From Neostapfia colusana (Eukaryota > Streptophyta > Magnoliopsida > Poales > Poaceae): a DNA stretch of 64,000 bases. Position 1 is the first letter of the stretch. Each line of letters opens with the position of its first letter. Position numbers and translations under genes: made by a program. Positions 10,907 to 22,100 of the stretch are shown piece by piece. The stretch is taken from assembly GCA_030760725.1 (NCBI GenBank), contig JASWHV010000012.1:46345652-46409651 (forward strand), in the 5' to 3' direction. The notes under the pieces are model-generated. The model saw only the letters and a program-made list of their open reading frames with translations, ran no database searches and was not told the DNA's origin.

Positions 10907-13900
10907 TCAATTTAAGCCATGAGGATGCATAACCCCTATTTCACTACGAATGAAACAAAAACGAGTGAAATCTAAAGGTTTTGTAAAAATATCAGCCAAT
11001 TGTTGTTCGGTATCGACATGGTGAAGCACAATGTTTCCTTTTTCAACATTATCACGAAGAAAGTGATACCTAATGTCAATGTGCTTAGTTCTAGAGTGTT
11101 TGACGGGGTTTTTAGCAATACAAATATGTTATCACAAAACAGTGGAACACTATCTAAATCAACCCCATAGTCCTTAAGTGTTTGAACAATCCAAAGAATT
11201 TGTGAGCAAGCGCTAGCCGCAGCTACATATTCAGATTCGGCCGTGGATTGTGCAACTGAACTTTGTTTTCTACAGGACCAAGCAACAAGTGAATTACCAA
11301 GAAAATGACAAGCACCCTAAGTACTTTTCCTATCAATCCTACAACCCCCAAAATCAGCATCCAAAAAAGCTTTCAAAGAAACGGTTGAGGAAGAAGGAAG
11401 AAAAATGCCAAATTCTTGAGTTCCATGTAGGTACCTGAGAATCCTTTTGATGGCTTGGCGATGTGAAGCACGTGGAGAAGCTTGAAAACGTGCACAAAGA
11501 CATACGCTGAATTGTATGTCCGGTCTTGATGCCGTGAGATACAAAAGTGATCCAATCATACTTCTGTATTCTTTTTTATCGACCGGGTCACCATCTTCGT
11601 CAAGTTCAAGTGTTGTTGCTGTTCCCATTGGTGTCCAAAGAGGCTTGCATTTGTCCATGTTGAAGCGCTTAAGAAGGTCCTTTGTATACTTAGTTTGATG
11701 CACAAAAGTTCCTTCTTTTGTTTGCTTGATTTGCAGCCCCGAAAATTATGTGAGTTCTCCCATCATACTCATCTCAAATTCTGAACTCATCATAGCTGAA
11801 AACTTGGACACGAGATCATGAGAAGCACAACTAAAGATAATATCATCCACATACACTTGAACGAATAATGAGCCATTGCCATGCTTAAGTACAAAAAGAG
11901 TTTTCTCAACCTTGCCCATGGTAAACCTCTTTTCAAGTAAGAATGTTTTTAACCTATCATACCATGCTTTAGGGGCTTGTTTTAGACCGTACAAGGCTTT
12001 GGACAGTTTGTAAACATGATTAGGAAAATTTGAATTTTCAAAACCCGGTGGCTGCTTAACATAAACCTCTTCCTCTATGTAGCCATTAAGAAAAGCACTT
12101 TTAACATCCATTTGATATAACTTGAAACCTTTAGATGCAACAAATGCTAATAAAATTCTTATAGCTTCTAATCTAGCAACAGGAGCAAATGTTTCATCAA
12201 AATCTAGACCTTCAATTCGAGTGAAACCTTGAGCAACCAACCTAGCTTTATTCGTAACCACAACCCCATCCTCACTTTGCTTATTTTTAAATACCTATTT
12301 AGTTCCAATTAATGTGTGACCTTGAGGTCGAGGTACAAGTTTCCAAACATTATTTCTTTCAAAATTTTCTAACTCTTCTTGCATGGCATTAATCCAAGAT
12401 TCATTAGTGAGTGCGTGTGATATATCCTTGGGTTCAAAAGAAGCAACAAAAGCAGAATGAGCATGAGAGTTTGGATCGCAAAACCTGGACCGAGTGACTC
12501 GTTCATGCAAGCTTCCAATGATTTGTTGTGGAGGATGACTTTTGAGTACTCGGAGGGGAGTAGACACTTCACAAGCACCTTCTTCTTCATGTTCGGACCT
12601 TTGATTAGGAGAGCTTGTTGATTGAGGAAGGTCCGAACCAGCAGTAGTGACTGTTGGTGCTGGTTGTGGTGCAAAATCAGCAGCTTGATAGTTATTTATT
12701 TCCGAGTTTTCGGGCAGCAGCACCACTTCTTCATCTTCTTCAATAAAAATACTCTCCCCCTGCGGATATGGATCCGGACCTGCAATATCGGAGCTAGTAC
12801 TTGGGCTAGCTTCATCAAAAGAAACCTCGCAAGTCTCCACAATTTTGTTAGTGTCAAGTAAAAGCACACGGTAGCCTCTAGTATGAGATGGATAACCAAG
12901 AAACATGCCATCAACAGATCTAGCTTCAAATTTATCAAGATTACCATGTTTCTTAACAAAGCATTTGCAACCAAAAACCCTAAAGTGTGTAACACTAGGC
13001 CTATGTCCAAACCGGAGCTCAAATGGGGTTTTTCCAAGCTTAGCACGCAAGAAAACACGATTTGAGACATAACAAGCAGTTGCAATTGCATCAGCCCAAA
13101 ATTTCCTAGGAGTTTGATATTCATCAAGCATAGTCCTAGCCATCTCAACTAAGGTCCTGTTCTTTCTTTCTACGACACCATTTTGTTGTGGTACATAGGG
13201 TGAAGAGTATTGATGATCTATTCCATTTTCAGCACAAAAGTGATCAAAGGATTGGTTTTTAAATTCAGTTCCGTTATCACTTCTAATTGCTTTTAATGAT
13301 CCTGGGTGATCAATAGATAATCTAAGAAATAAAGTTCTAAAATGACTAAAAGCTTCATTGTTAGATGCCATAAAATAAACCCAAGAATATCTGGAATAAT
13401 CATCAACAATCACAAGCACATACCATTTACCTCCGAAGGATTGAACACGTGCCGGACCTACTGTGTCAAGATGTAAAAGTTGTCCCGGTTCAGCTGTCAT
13501 GGTCATTGTGAGAGGAGCATGTGAACCTGCAACAAACTTAGCATGTCTACAAGAAGAGCACACAATATCATTGTCCTTTTTAAGCTTCGGCAGCCCACGT
13601 ATGCGATCGAGAGCAGTAACACGAGTGAGATGATCAAAGCCTATGTGACCAAGTCTACGATGCCAAAAATATAGATCCTTTGTATCATTAGCAACTAGAC
13701 ACCGATGCTTAGAAGTTGACAAATCAAAATCAGCTTTAAAAACTCTTCCAAACCTAGACATGTTAAACAAAAGCTCACCTTTTGAATCTACAACCTTGCA
13801 GCAATTTTTAGCAAAGCTAACCTCTAGATTTTCATCTAGCAATTGTGAAACCAAAAGCAAGTTGTATTTCAAATTTTTAACAAGTGCCACATCTTTCAAA

Positions 13901-14085
13901 GTGTAGAGATTGTTTACTCTAACCGAACCTTTAGCAATTATGGGAGTAGAAGAGTTATCGGCGAAAGTATCATTTTCTACACGTGACACAAAAGAGAGAG
14001 AGGAGAACCATTCTTTGTTACCGGTCATGTGGCGTGAGCAACCTGAATCCACAATCCAAATGTTCTCCTTCCTCAAACGTGAAAC
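10907..14085 (-). pseudogene. Copia pol: protease, integrase, RT, RNase H (broken)
   Basis: One reading frame continues from gag through pol. Protease: DSGCSRHMTG near 14040. Integrase: the H-H-C-C zinc region (HWHRRLGH .. CSSCRHAK) and the catalytic D, D, E contexts (HLDTVGP, SDNGTEF, NGVVERKN). RT: YVDDIIF near 11850 with KSAFLNG and KALYGLKQAPKAW. RNase H: the DADF..GCRIDRKST region, followed by the C-terminal part ending at the TGA at 10907. Breaks on the minus strand: TAG at 12295-12297 where Trp is usual, TAA at 11746-11748, TAG at 11317-11319, and a short deletion with frameshift near 11130 in the RNase H. Upstream, a TAG at 14086 separates it from gag. It is therefore a pseudogene, though every domain can be recognised. 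Confidence 0.92.
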
Positions 14086-15028
14086 CTACACAGCAGCACA
14101 ATACGTCGATGACTCAATACTGGGGTTAGTTAAAAGACTTTTAGGAATCCAGTACTGAGTCACACGACGTCCAGCAGGAATAACACGCGAAAGCTGAGAA
14201 GGTACAACAGGTTTTTGAGCCAAACATCGAGAATTTTTGTTCCCAACTACTGACTTAGAAGATGTGTTATATGTAGCACAAAAAACAGTAGGTCCGGGAG
14301 CAAGTTTTTGACTCATTACAGCAGGTTGCAAGCTCCGAACATTCGGTCTAGCAGATTTTGCTTGGTTGTTATGTGATCTAGCAAGTATTCTTTGTTTCTT
14401 ATCGTGTTTAGCTAGTCTATAACAAAAATCCATGACATGACCATCTCTACCACAGTAGGTACAATGAAAAATAACCTTATTATCATGTCTAGATTAGCAA
14501 ACAACACGTTTATTAGAACCCGAATGGGACAGTACTCCTGCAGATTTGAAAATCACCTCTTTTTGTCTAGGAGCTGTTTGAATCAGACCGCTTCCTAATG
14601 ACTTTACAACTTTAGGTGGGTGTGCCTTAGCATGAGCATGAGAATTAAAACCTAAACCAGTTTTATCATTACAAGACTTGGAAGAATTCAGCAGCAAGTT
14701 TAGGTTCTTATTTGCATTAGAAAACCGATCTAGTGTCCTATGCATGTCATCATGTTTATTGGACAGATCAAAGCAGTTTTCACATGAAGTTTTTCCTTTT
14801 AGTTTGCAATTTGAACAATATTTAACTTCATGCACACGTAAAGCATTGTTCAAAATAGAAATCTCATTCATAGCATCATTTAGTTTCTTATTCAGATCAT
14901 CACATGAAGAACAATGCAAATCAATTGTAGAACAACAAGCATCTTTCAAATTTTTATCATTAAGTGCAGCAAGCTCTTTGTTCTTTTCAATTTCAAGTTC
15001 AAGTTTATCAAGTGTAGATGCGTGTGCA
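14086..15028 (-). pseudogene. Copia gag, C-terminal part (after the nested gypsy)
   Basis: This continues the gag frame from 30437: across the duplicated GTGCA the codons join without a shift (..LRS before, A-H-A-S-T-L-D after). It contains a coiled-coil-like Lys/Glu/Asn-rich stretch, Cys pairs (CSSC, CSNC) and a second zinc knuckle, CTYCGRDGHVMDFC (C-x2-C-x4-H-x4-C), near 14420-14462. An in-frame TAA at 14494-14496 lies just before the knuckle and a TAG at 14086-14088 ends the segment just upstream of the protease. The ORF seeming to start at 15102 is an artefact reading from the gypsy LTR. Confidence 0.85.
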
Positions 15029-15261
15029 TGACACGACCCCATTGGTCTTGTCGAGCCAGGATCACGCTGAGGGGTGCTGCGTTGCACAGCACCGTATAAC
15101 ACACGTCAAAGGTACAAAGCGGAAGCGGAATTTTATTACATAAATAGTTTTATGAACATGTTTACATCAAAATAAGTTTAGTCCACACTCGCGGCCGTAG
15201 ACTACGCATCAAGTCACGTTCAGCCCTCGAACGTGTCCTTGCTAGCACACACACACACACA

Positions 15262-16523
15262 CTAACTCTGCGGCGTGCACGACTCCCACTCGACGGGGTT
15301 CCCCTCCTGGGGTTCCGTCTCCTCTTCGGGAGTCCCTTCCTCATAGAACCCTGCAAAAAGCTTCAAACACAAGCAGTGAGCACGAAGGCTCAGCAAGTCT
15401 GACCCGTCTCACCTAAACATGGAACTTCTACATGAGGGTAATGGGTTACATGAGGTAAAAATCATTTGCAAGGACTCGTCTAATTAGTAGAACCTTACTT
15501 TCAAGTTTTAGCAGCAGGTTGTGGAGAACCTTACGCTAAGGCACATGAGAGAGCCGCAATCAAACAAGAAACGCATTTCTCTCATGTACTTTGCCCAAAG
15601 TTGAAAAGAACTTTAGTTAGCTCTAAGCTACAGCATATCATTAACAATCAATGTCCATCTTTCAATCAGCAACATTTTAACATGTGACTAGCCTGTTCTT
15701 TCTACGTCACGGTACAGTGAACAAGTGGTACTCACTGACCGCGAGGGACGGCGATTATAATTGATTTACACCTGCAGGGTTACCCGAACAACCCGTCACG
15801 TACGCCCGTACTCGATGTTGCCTACAACAACCATCACGGACGCCGTACGCGACTACCTTTCACCCGTTAGCCAAATATTGAACCGGTCCCATCGTCCCGA
15901 GCAAGAGGTCTCTGCACGCGCATCTCCGTGCCGCCAGCTGATTTACACCTCAAGCTCTCAACCTACCCTCTGAACGACGGGCAATGCCTCAATAACCAGC
16001 TACCTGAGTTACATCAGTTTCCCGGTTCCCATATAGCCGGTAGGTCTTCGGTACTGTTCTAGCTTGTTCAACAGGCCCGCACACGGCTCGGTCCTCAATC
16101 GACACAAGCGGAGCTATAGCACACAGGCCCCAAAGTCCTGCTGCCCTTACTCTCCGCTCGGTCTCATGTTTCTTGCCATGTATATCATGTGCTATCTCTA
16201 CCCGAGCAATGTGCCTCTAGCCTATTCTCGCGAGTAATTCCAACTACTCGACTTGTACCGAATCCTACTCTATCCTAGCAATGCAGTAGCTAACGGGGTT
16301 TGCAATCCTAAACCCAACCCATGGTTCTCTTGGCTATGCAGTGGGGCTTCCAAACAAGACTCTAATGCACAGAATAAAGGAAACAAGTATGTGCTCAAAA
16401 CAATAAAAATTTGTAAAAAGGTTAATGCAAACCGGAGCTTGCCTTGCTGCTCTTGGTCGTAGGCTAGCTGTTCCTTCGGAGTAACGAAGTCTAGGACTTC
16501 GGGTTCCTCCTCGACCTTAGCAA
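15262..16523 (-). CDS. Putative spliced acidic microprotein inside the 3' LTR
   Basis: Two exons are inferred on the minus strand: 16523-16443 (81 nt, after a TTGTCATGTAG acceptor) and 15350-15262 (89 nt, after CTTTTTGCAG), ending in TAG. The intron (16442-15351, 1092 nt) has a GC donor, AAG|GCAAGC. With phase 1 at both exon joins the frame is open: 26 codons rich in E/Q (VEEEPEVLDF, QLAYDQEQQ) then 28 codons (FYEEGTPEEE, EWESCTPQS). Both exon lengths are identical in the second Tekay copy (60922-61002 and 59738-59826), and 12 of the 19 differences between the copies are at third codon positions. The first exon, presumably in the GC-rich zone, and the start codon are not identified. I know of no named family. 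RNA evidence is lacking. Confidence 0.45.
15377..15392 (-). other. LTR hairpin (Tekay 3' LTR)
   Basis: Minus strand TGAGC-CTTCGT-GCTCA, preceded by ACTTGC. It is 25 nt upstream of the inferred acceptor and 348 nt from the LTR 3' end. Confidence 0.7.
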
Positions 16524-19075
16524 CTACATGACAAGAACAATATATGTATCAATTTAAATGCATTTGTATTAACTTTGAAGTTGTGAAGTCTATAACCCTT
16601 GCTAGACAGACCTAATGACTGTGATATTTTTACTGTGGCTTGGTTACAACCTAAATAGAGATTTGTTCAAGTTTTAGTTGCAGCAAAGCTCAATTGAGCC
16701 CTCCACAATTAATTATGTCCTTGACCTTAATTAAAGGCTTTTAGGGTGTTCTAAGGATTTTCATGAAACAAACTATGACTTTCTGAAAACTAGATTTTCA
16801 GAGGGTTCTAATGGAGTTGGTCTCACTTAATTTGAAGGTTCCTAGCTAAAGTTATGAGCTAAATAATTTCAGAGGAAATTCTGAAAATGTTTCTGAACAT
16901 TTTCTATTTTCCCTGGAACAGTTTCACTAATCCCACCATTAGGTGGATTAAATGAGCTCAAATGGATCTGAAATTTTTATGGTAGTTCAAGGATATTTTG
17001 GTGAACATCTCAGCAAAATTTCAGGATTTCCCTCCAAAGGATTCTCCAGTTAAAATTCCTAACAGTTTAAATTTTGAGGAATTAATTCTGGAGAAATAAG
17101 GAATTTCATGAAGTGAAACTTGATTTTCCGGAAAGTACTCAGAGAGCTGAATCCAGCAAAATTTGGTTCACTCAATTTGGAGCTTTCTAGCCAAAGTTAT
17201 GAGGATTTGAAGTTTGAAGGAAATCTGAAAATCGGGGAAAAGTTTAAACTCGCGCGTGGGCCCAGGGGACACGCGTCGCGCGCCTAGGCGATGGCACATC
17301 GCGGCCCACAAGGATTTTGCGCGCCAGCACACCCGATCCCGGCCGCAGCCGGATCCCGATTCAAAATATCTCCCGCTGATAGCTGGGGTCCACCCCCTTC
17401 TTCAACCTCGCGACACCCGCGCCCCGCCGCCGAGGGACCTCACCGGAGAGCTCGCCGCCGGCTGCTGTACAGATCCAAACTTCTCGATTCTGGCCGCCCC
17501 TGCCTACTTTTACTTGGGGAACAGGATCCGAGGGTCAGCTGCTCATGACAACGGCCGGAGCATGGTCGGCGACGAGCCGCCACCTCCGAACGACTTCGGC
17601 CATGTCGGCTGACTACCCTAGCACCTCAGCTACTTGGGAAACCGGTCGGGGAGCATCAGTGGACCTCAGAGAAGGTCGACATGAGCTCGAGGCAGCTCGG
17701 GGAAGGCCCGAAATAGGTCCTCACCGTGCGCCCGATGCCGCCCGTTCGTTCCGCCATCAGTAGACCTCAAATTACGCCGGGCACAGAGGTTCTCCGGCCC
17801 AGAGTTGTGAAGGCGACTTGTGCGTTACCGTGTCTAGCTCGTGTGAGAGCGGCCTGAGGCCCTCTAATCCTTTCTAGAGCACAAATTAAACAGAATCGTA
17901 CCCGAAGGTCGTTCTGCACACAGAAAGGGGAAAAGTGGAAATTCGCCGCCGGTGAGCAACCACTCGAGCTGTGGCTCGGGGATGAGCAGCACCGGTCACC
18001 CGCGCGTCCAAGGGTGCCTTGGCTCGGGCGTGACAACGCCCTGGTTGGGCTGTCCACGAGAGCCCGAGATGCGGCGGTTCCAAGTTCCGAGTTTGATCTT
18101 TCGGCACAACCGATATCAATCGGTTTCAACCGAATTCTAGCAACGGGGAGGACGGAGGAAGGTCTCTAGTACCTTGCTGGGGCTCTGGAGTGGACGGAGG
18201 AAGCTGCGATCGGCGTTCTCCGATCAAGTCCGAGCTGCGGAAGTTTTCGGCCGGCGCTGAGTTCTTGCGGGGAAGAACGGTGGTGCCTCGGCCGAGGAGG
18301 GGGGGCAGGCGCCTTAAGAAGGCTCTGCACCGCCTCACGCCCGCGCGTGGGCAAGCAGCTGGTGGCGCGGCGGCTGGCCTCGGTGGCGATCACCGCTGCG
18401 GCTCGGTGACCCGAGTGAAAAAATCTCAGTCGGTTTGATCTGAGCAGTGGCTGACATGTGGGTCCCACCTCCAGTTTTAACCTCTGAAATTTACTCCTAA
18501 TCACTGTTGTAAACAGTGAACCCCATACTACCCTTGGCAATTCAAATTATTCACCCATGAGCCATTTGCATTGATCAAAGTTCAAATGAGGTTTGGTTTG
18601 AATGAATTTCAGCACAAGTTCAGTTTGAAATTCAAATAAAGTTTGAATCTCTCCCCCTTAGCTCATGTCAAGATCAACTCCAAATGGAGTGAAAATTGGT
18701 GTGTGAGCTCACAAAAATGTGCTGAGTAAGAATATGCCTTCCACTTTTAGGTTCATGGGATAAAAACAGTTTGAATTTGAATATGGTTTCAAACTGCCCT
18801 CTTCCTATGTATACCCAAAATGACCTCAAAAAGGTTTTGAATTTGGGTGAAACTTGGCATGGACATCCTTAGCAAAGTGTAGGAGTTTTCATATGTCCAG
18901 CCCATCTATATCACATGTGGGAAATACCACTTTTGCAATGTGTAAGTTTGTTCTCTAATGAGCATGTTGATAATTGTTACTTGCTCTTCATTTGTGTTCA
19001 TCATTCTTCCTCAAATGAGGGGTGTGGTGTGGTGATGAACACTGCAAATGTGTGTCAAAAACTGAGGCCCTTACA

Positions 19076-19090
19076 TTCCTCCCCCCTTAA
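19076..19090 (-). other. Polypurine tract of the Tekay gypsy
   Basis: Minus strand TTAAGGGGGGAGGAA abuts the TGTAAGGG start of the 3' LTR. Confidence 0.9.
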
Positions 19091-19144
19091 AAGAATCTCG
19101 TCCCTAGATTATAAGGTGAAAATGAGAGAGAGGACGGTGGAAAA

Positions 19145-22100
19145 TTACCGGATATGCGACGTGAAAAAGTCGGGGTAGTTAGTGCGAAGGAATTCTTCGC
19201 TCTCCCATGTCTCTTCGTCCATGGAGTGATTATTCCATAGAACCTTGTAGAACCACAACGTACAGTTGCGTGTGGTTCGGGCCTTTTCATCAATAATCTG
19301 CACCGGTTCCTCCCGATAGGTGAGATCCGGTTGCAGTTCTTCAATGTCTTCCAGCTGAACGGTAGTTGATAGCTTGAGACACTTTCTCAGCTGGGAAATA
19401 TGAAAGACGTCGTGCACACCGGAAAGTGCTTCTGGTAATTTCAACCGGTATGCCACTGATCCACATCTTTCGGTAATCTGGAATGGACCGATGAATCGGG
19501 GTACCAACTTTCCTCTCACCCCAAATCTGTTTACGCCCTTCATTGGAGATACCCGTAGATATACGTGCTCTCCAACTTCGAATTGTAATGGGCGCCTTCT
19601 CCGGTCCGCATACTGTTTCTGTCGGGATTGAGCGGCTTTTAGGTTCGCTTGAATCAGTCGAACCTTTTCTTCCGTGTTGTTGACAAGGTGAATCCCGAAG
19701 GTAACCCTTTCGCCAGACTCACACCAGTTCAATGATGTGCGGCATTTTCTTCCGTATAGCGCCTCGTAGGGCGCCATCTTGATGCTGGCTTGGTACCCAT
19801 TGTTGTACGAGAACTCAGCTAACGGCAAGTGATCATCCCAATTCTTGCCGTAGTCGATAGCGCAAGCTCGTAGCATGTCTTCTAGAATCTGATTTACCCG
19901 CTCGGTTTGTCCATCCGTCTGCGAGTGGTAGGCCGAACTACGGATCAGCTTCGTCCCCAAGGCCGCGTGTAGCTGCTCCCAAAAACGGGACACAAATAAA
20001 GTGCCCCGGTCCGATATGATGGTACGGGGTACGCCGTATAAGCATAGGATCCGTGAGATGTACAGTTCAGCATACTTCTTGGCGTTGTAGTTGGTGTTGA
20101 CCGGGATGAAATGGGCAACTTTGGTGAGCCGATCGACGATCACCCACACGGAATCATCTTTCTGTAAGGTGGTGGGTAAACCGACGATGAAATCCATGCT
20201 CACGTCCTCCCACTTCCAGGCAGGAATGCCCAGTGGTTGCAGCAGTCCCGGTTTCCGCATATGATCTGCCTTCACCCTTTGACATGTATCACACTCGGAC
20301 ACGTATCTTGCAACCTCGCGCTTCATCTGTGTCCACCAAAACTTTCTTCTGAGTTCTTGATACATCTTGTTGCTGCCGGGGTGAATAGAAAACTTTGATA
20401 AGTGAGCCTCATCAAAGATTTTCTTTCGTAATTCCGGGTTTCGGGGCACGACGATCCGGTCCTTAAACCATAGGACACCGTCTCTGTCCTTCCCGAAACA
20501 TTTCAACTCCCCACTGTCTACACGTCTCCGCAAATGTGACATGCCCTTGTCATTCTTCTGGGCTGTCGCTATCTCTTCACGGATGGTGGGGATTAAAGCT
20601 AGGTTGTAGAGAGCTCCGTGTGGAATCACATGTAGTGGCGGTTCGCTCTCTTCCAACGGTGTGATGGTCAGATTATTGACGTGTGACTTGCGGCTCAGCG
20701 CATCTGCCACAACGTTTGCCTTGCCCGGATGATAATGGATCTCTATCTCGTAATCCTTTATCAGTTCTAACCATCTTCGTTGCCTCATGTTCAGCTCCTT
20801 CTGAGTGAATATGTACTTGAGGCTTTTGTGGTCGGTATATAAATGTACGAGGTTACCGAGTAGGTAGTGCCTCCACATTTTTAGTGCAAGTACCACGGCA
20901 GCGAGCTCCAAGTCGTGAGTTGGATAATTCTGCTCATGGTTCCTAAGCTGCCGTGATCCATACGCGACCACTCTTCGGTCTTGCATCAGCACACACCCGA
21001 GCCCAATGCCGGATGCATCGCAGTACACATCGAAAGGTCTTGTTGTGTCTGGCTGCGCCAAAACCGGTGCTGATGTCAGGTGCTTGACTAAAGCCTTGAA
21101 TGCTGCTTCACATGCTGGACTCCAAACATATTTGGTAGCCTTCTTCAGCAGCTCTGTCATTGGCTTGGCAATCTTCGAGAAGTTCGGAATGAACCTCCGA
21201 TAATATCCTGCGAGTCCGAGGAAACTCCGTACCTCGTGAACAGTCCTCGGGGATTTCCAATTCAGCACTTGAGTGATCTTGCTCGGGTCCACAGCGATAC
21301 CCTCCGCTGAGATGATATGCCCGAGGAAAGGCACTTGCGATATCCAAAACTCGCATTTGCTGAATTTTGCGTATAACTTGTGATCCCGCAGCCGTTGCAA
21401 GACTATACGCAGATGTTTCTTGTGATCTTCCTCCGACTTGGAATATACCAGGATGTCGTCGATGAAGACCACGACAAACTTGTCCAGCTCCGGCATGAAT
21501 ACCGAGTTCATTAAGTACATGAAGTGAGCTGGAGCATTGGTGAGGCCGAAGGACATGACCAGGTACTCATAAAGTCCGTACCTCATCGAGAAAGCCGTCT
21601 TCGGAATGTCCTCAGCCCTTATCTTAATCTGATGGTACCCGGATCTTAAATCCATCTTGGAAAAGATCTTTGCTTCGACCAACTGATCAAACAACATGTC
21701 GATCCGTGGCAACGGGTACTTGTTCTTGATGGTTACGGCATTTAATGGACGATAGTCCACGCAAAGCCGCAACGTCTCATCCTTCTTCTTGACAAATAAT
21801 GCTGAACAGCCCCATGGGGAGGAGCTCGGCCTAATAAAACCCTTCTCCAGAAGGTCCGTGAGCTGAGTCTTCAGTTCAGCCAACTCCTTGGGCGCCATCT
21901 TGTACGGCCTTCGGGATATTGGCATGGTTCCCGGTGCAAGTTCAATCTTGAACTCCACCTCTCTATCGGGTGGCATACCCGGCAAATCGTCCGGGAATAC
22001 ATCAGGGAACTCTCGGACCACTGGAATGTCTTCCAATCTGATGGTTGTGGCTTGATAGACACTTGGAAGTTTTATTTCTGGACTGTCCAGAAATAATGAG

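Larger units (their letters stand above)
15029..19075 (-). repeat. 3' LTR of the Tekay gypsy
   Basis: The LTR has sharp compositional zones (minus-strand order): AT-rich 19075-18450, GC-rich 18440-17240, AT-rich 17240-16525, a small exon-like acidic segment, an AT-moderate intron-like segment, and a second acidic segment before the end. A CA dinucleotide run lies at about 15247-15262. ORFs in the GC-rich zone in several frames are composition artefacts. Confidence 0.95.

Noticed and set aside
14494..15102. ORF seeming to start in the Tekay LTR and run into copia gag.
   Set aside because: Its first codons belong to the gypsy LTR; it is a chance fusion at the insertion junction.
17256..18540. 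Overlapping long ORFs on both strands in the GC-rich LTR zone (also 28554-29901, 62367-62889).
   Set aside because: They overlap in several frames, are low in stop codons only because of GC content, and are not conserved between Tekay copies.
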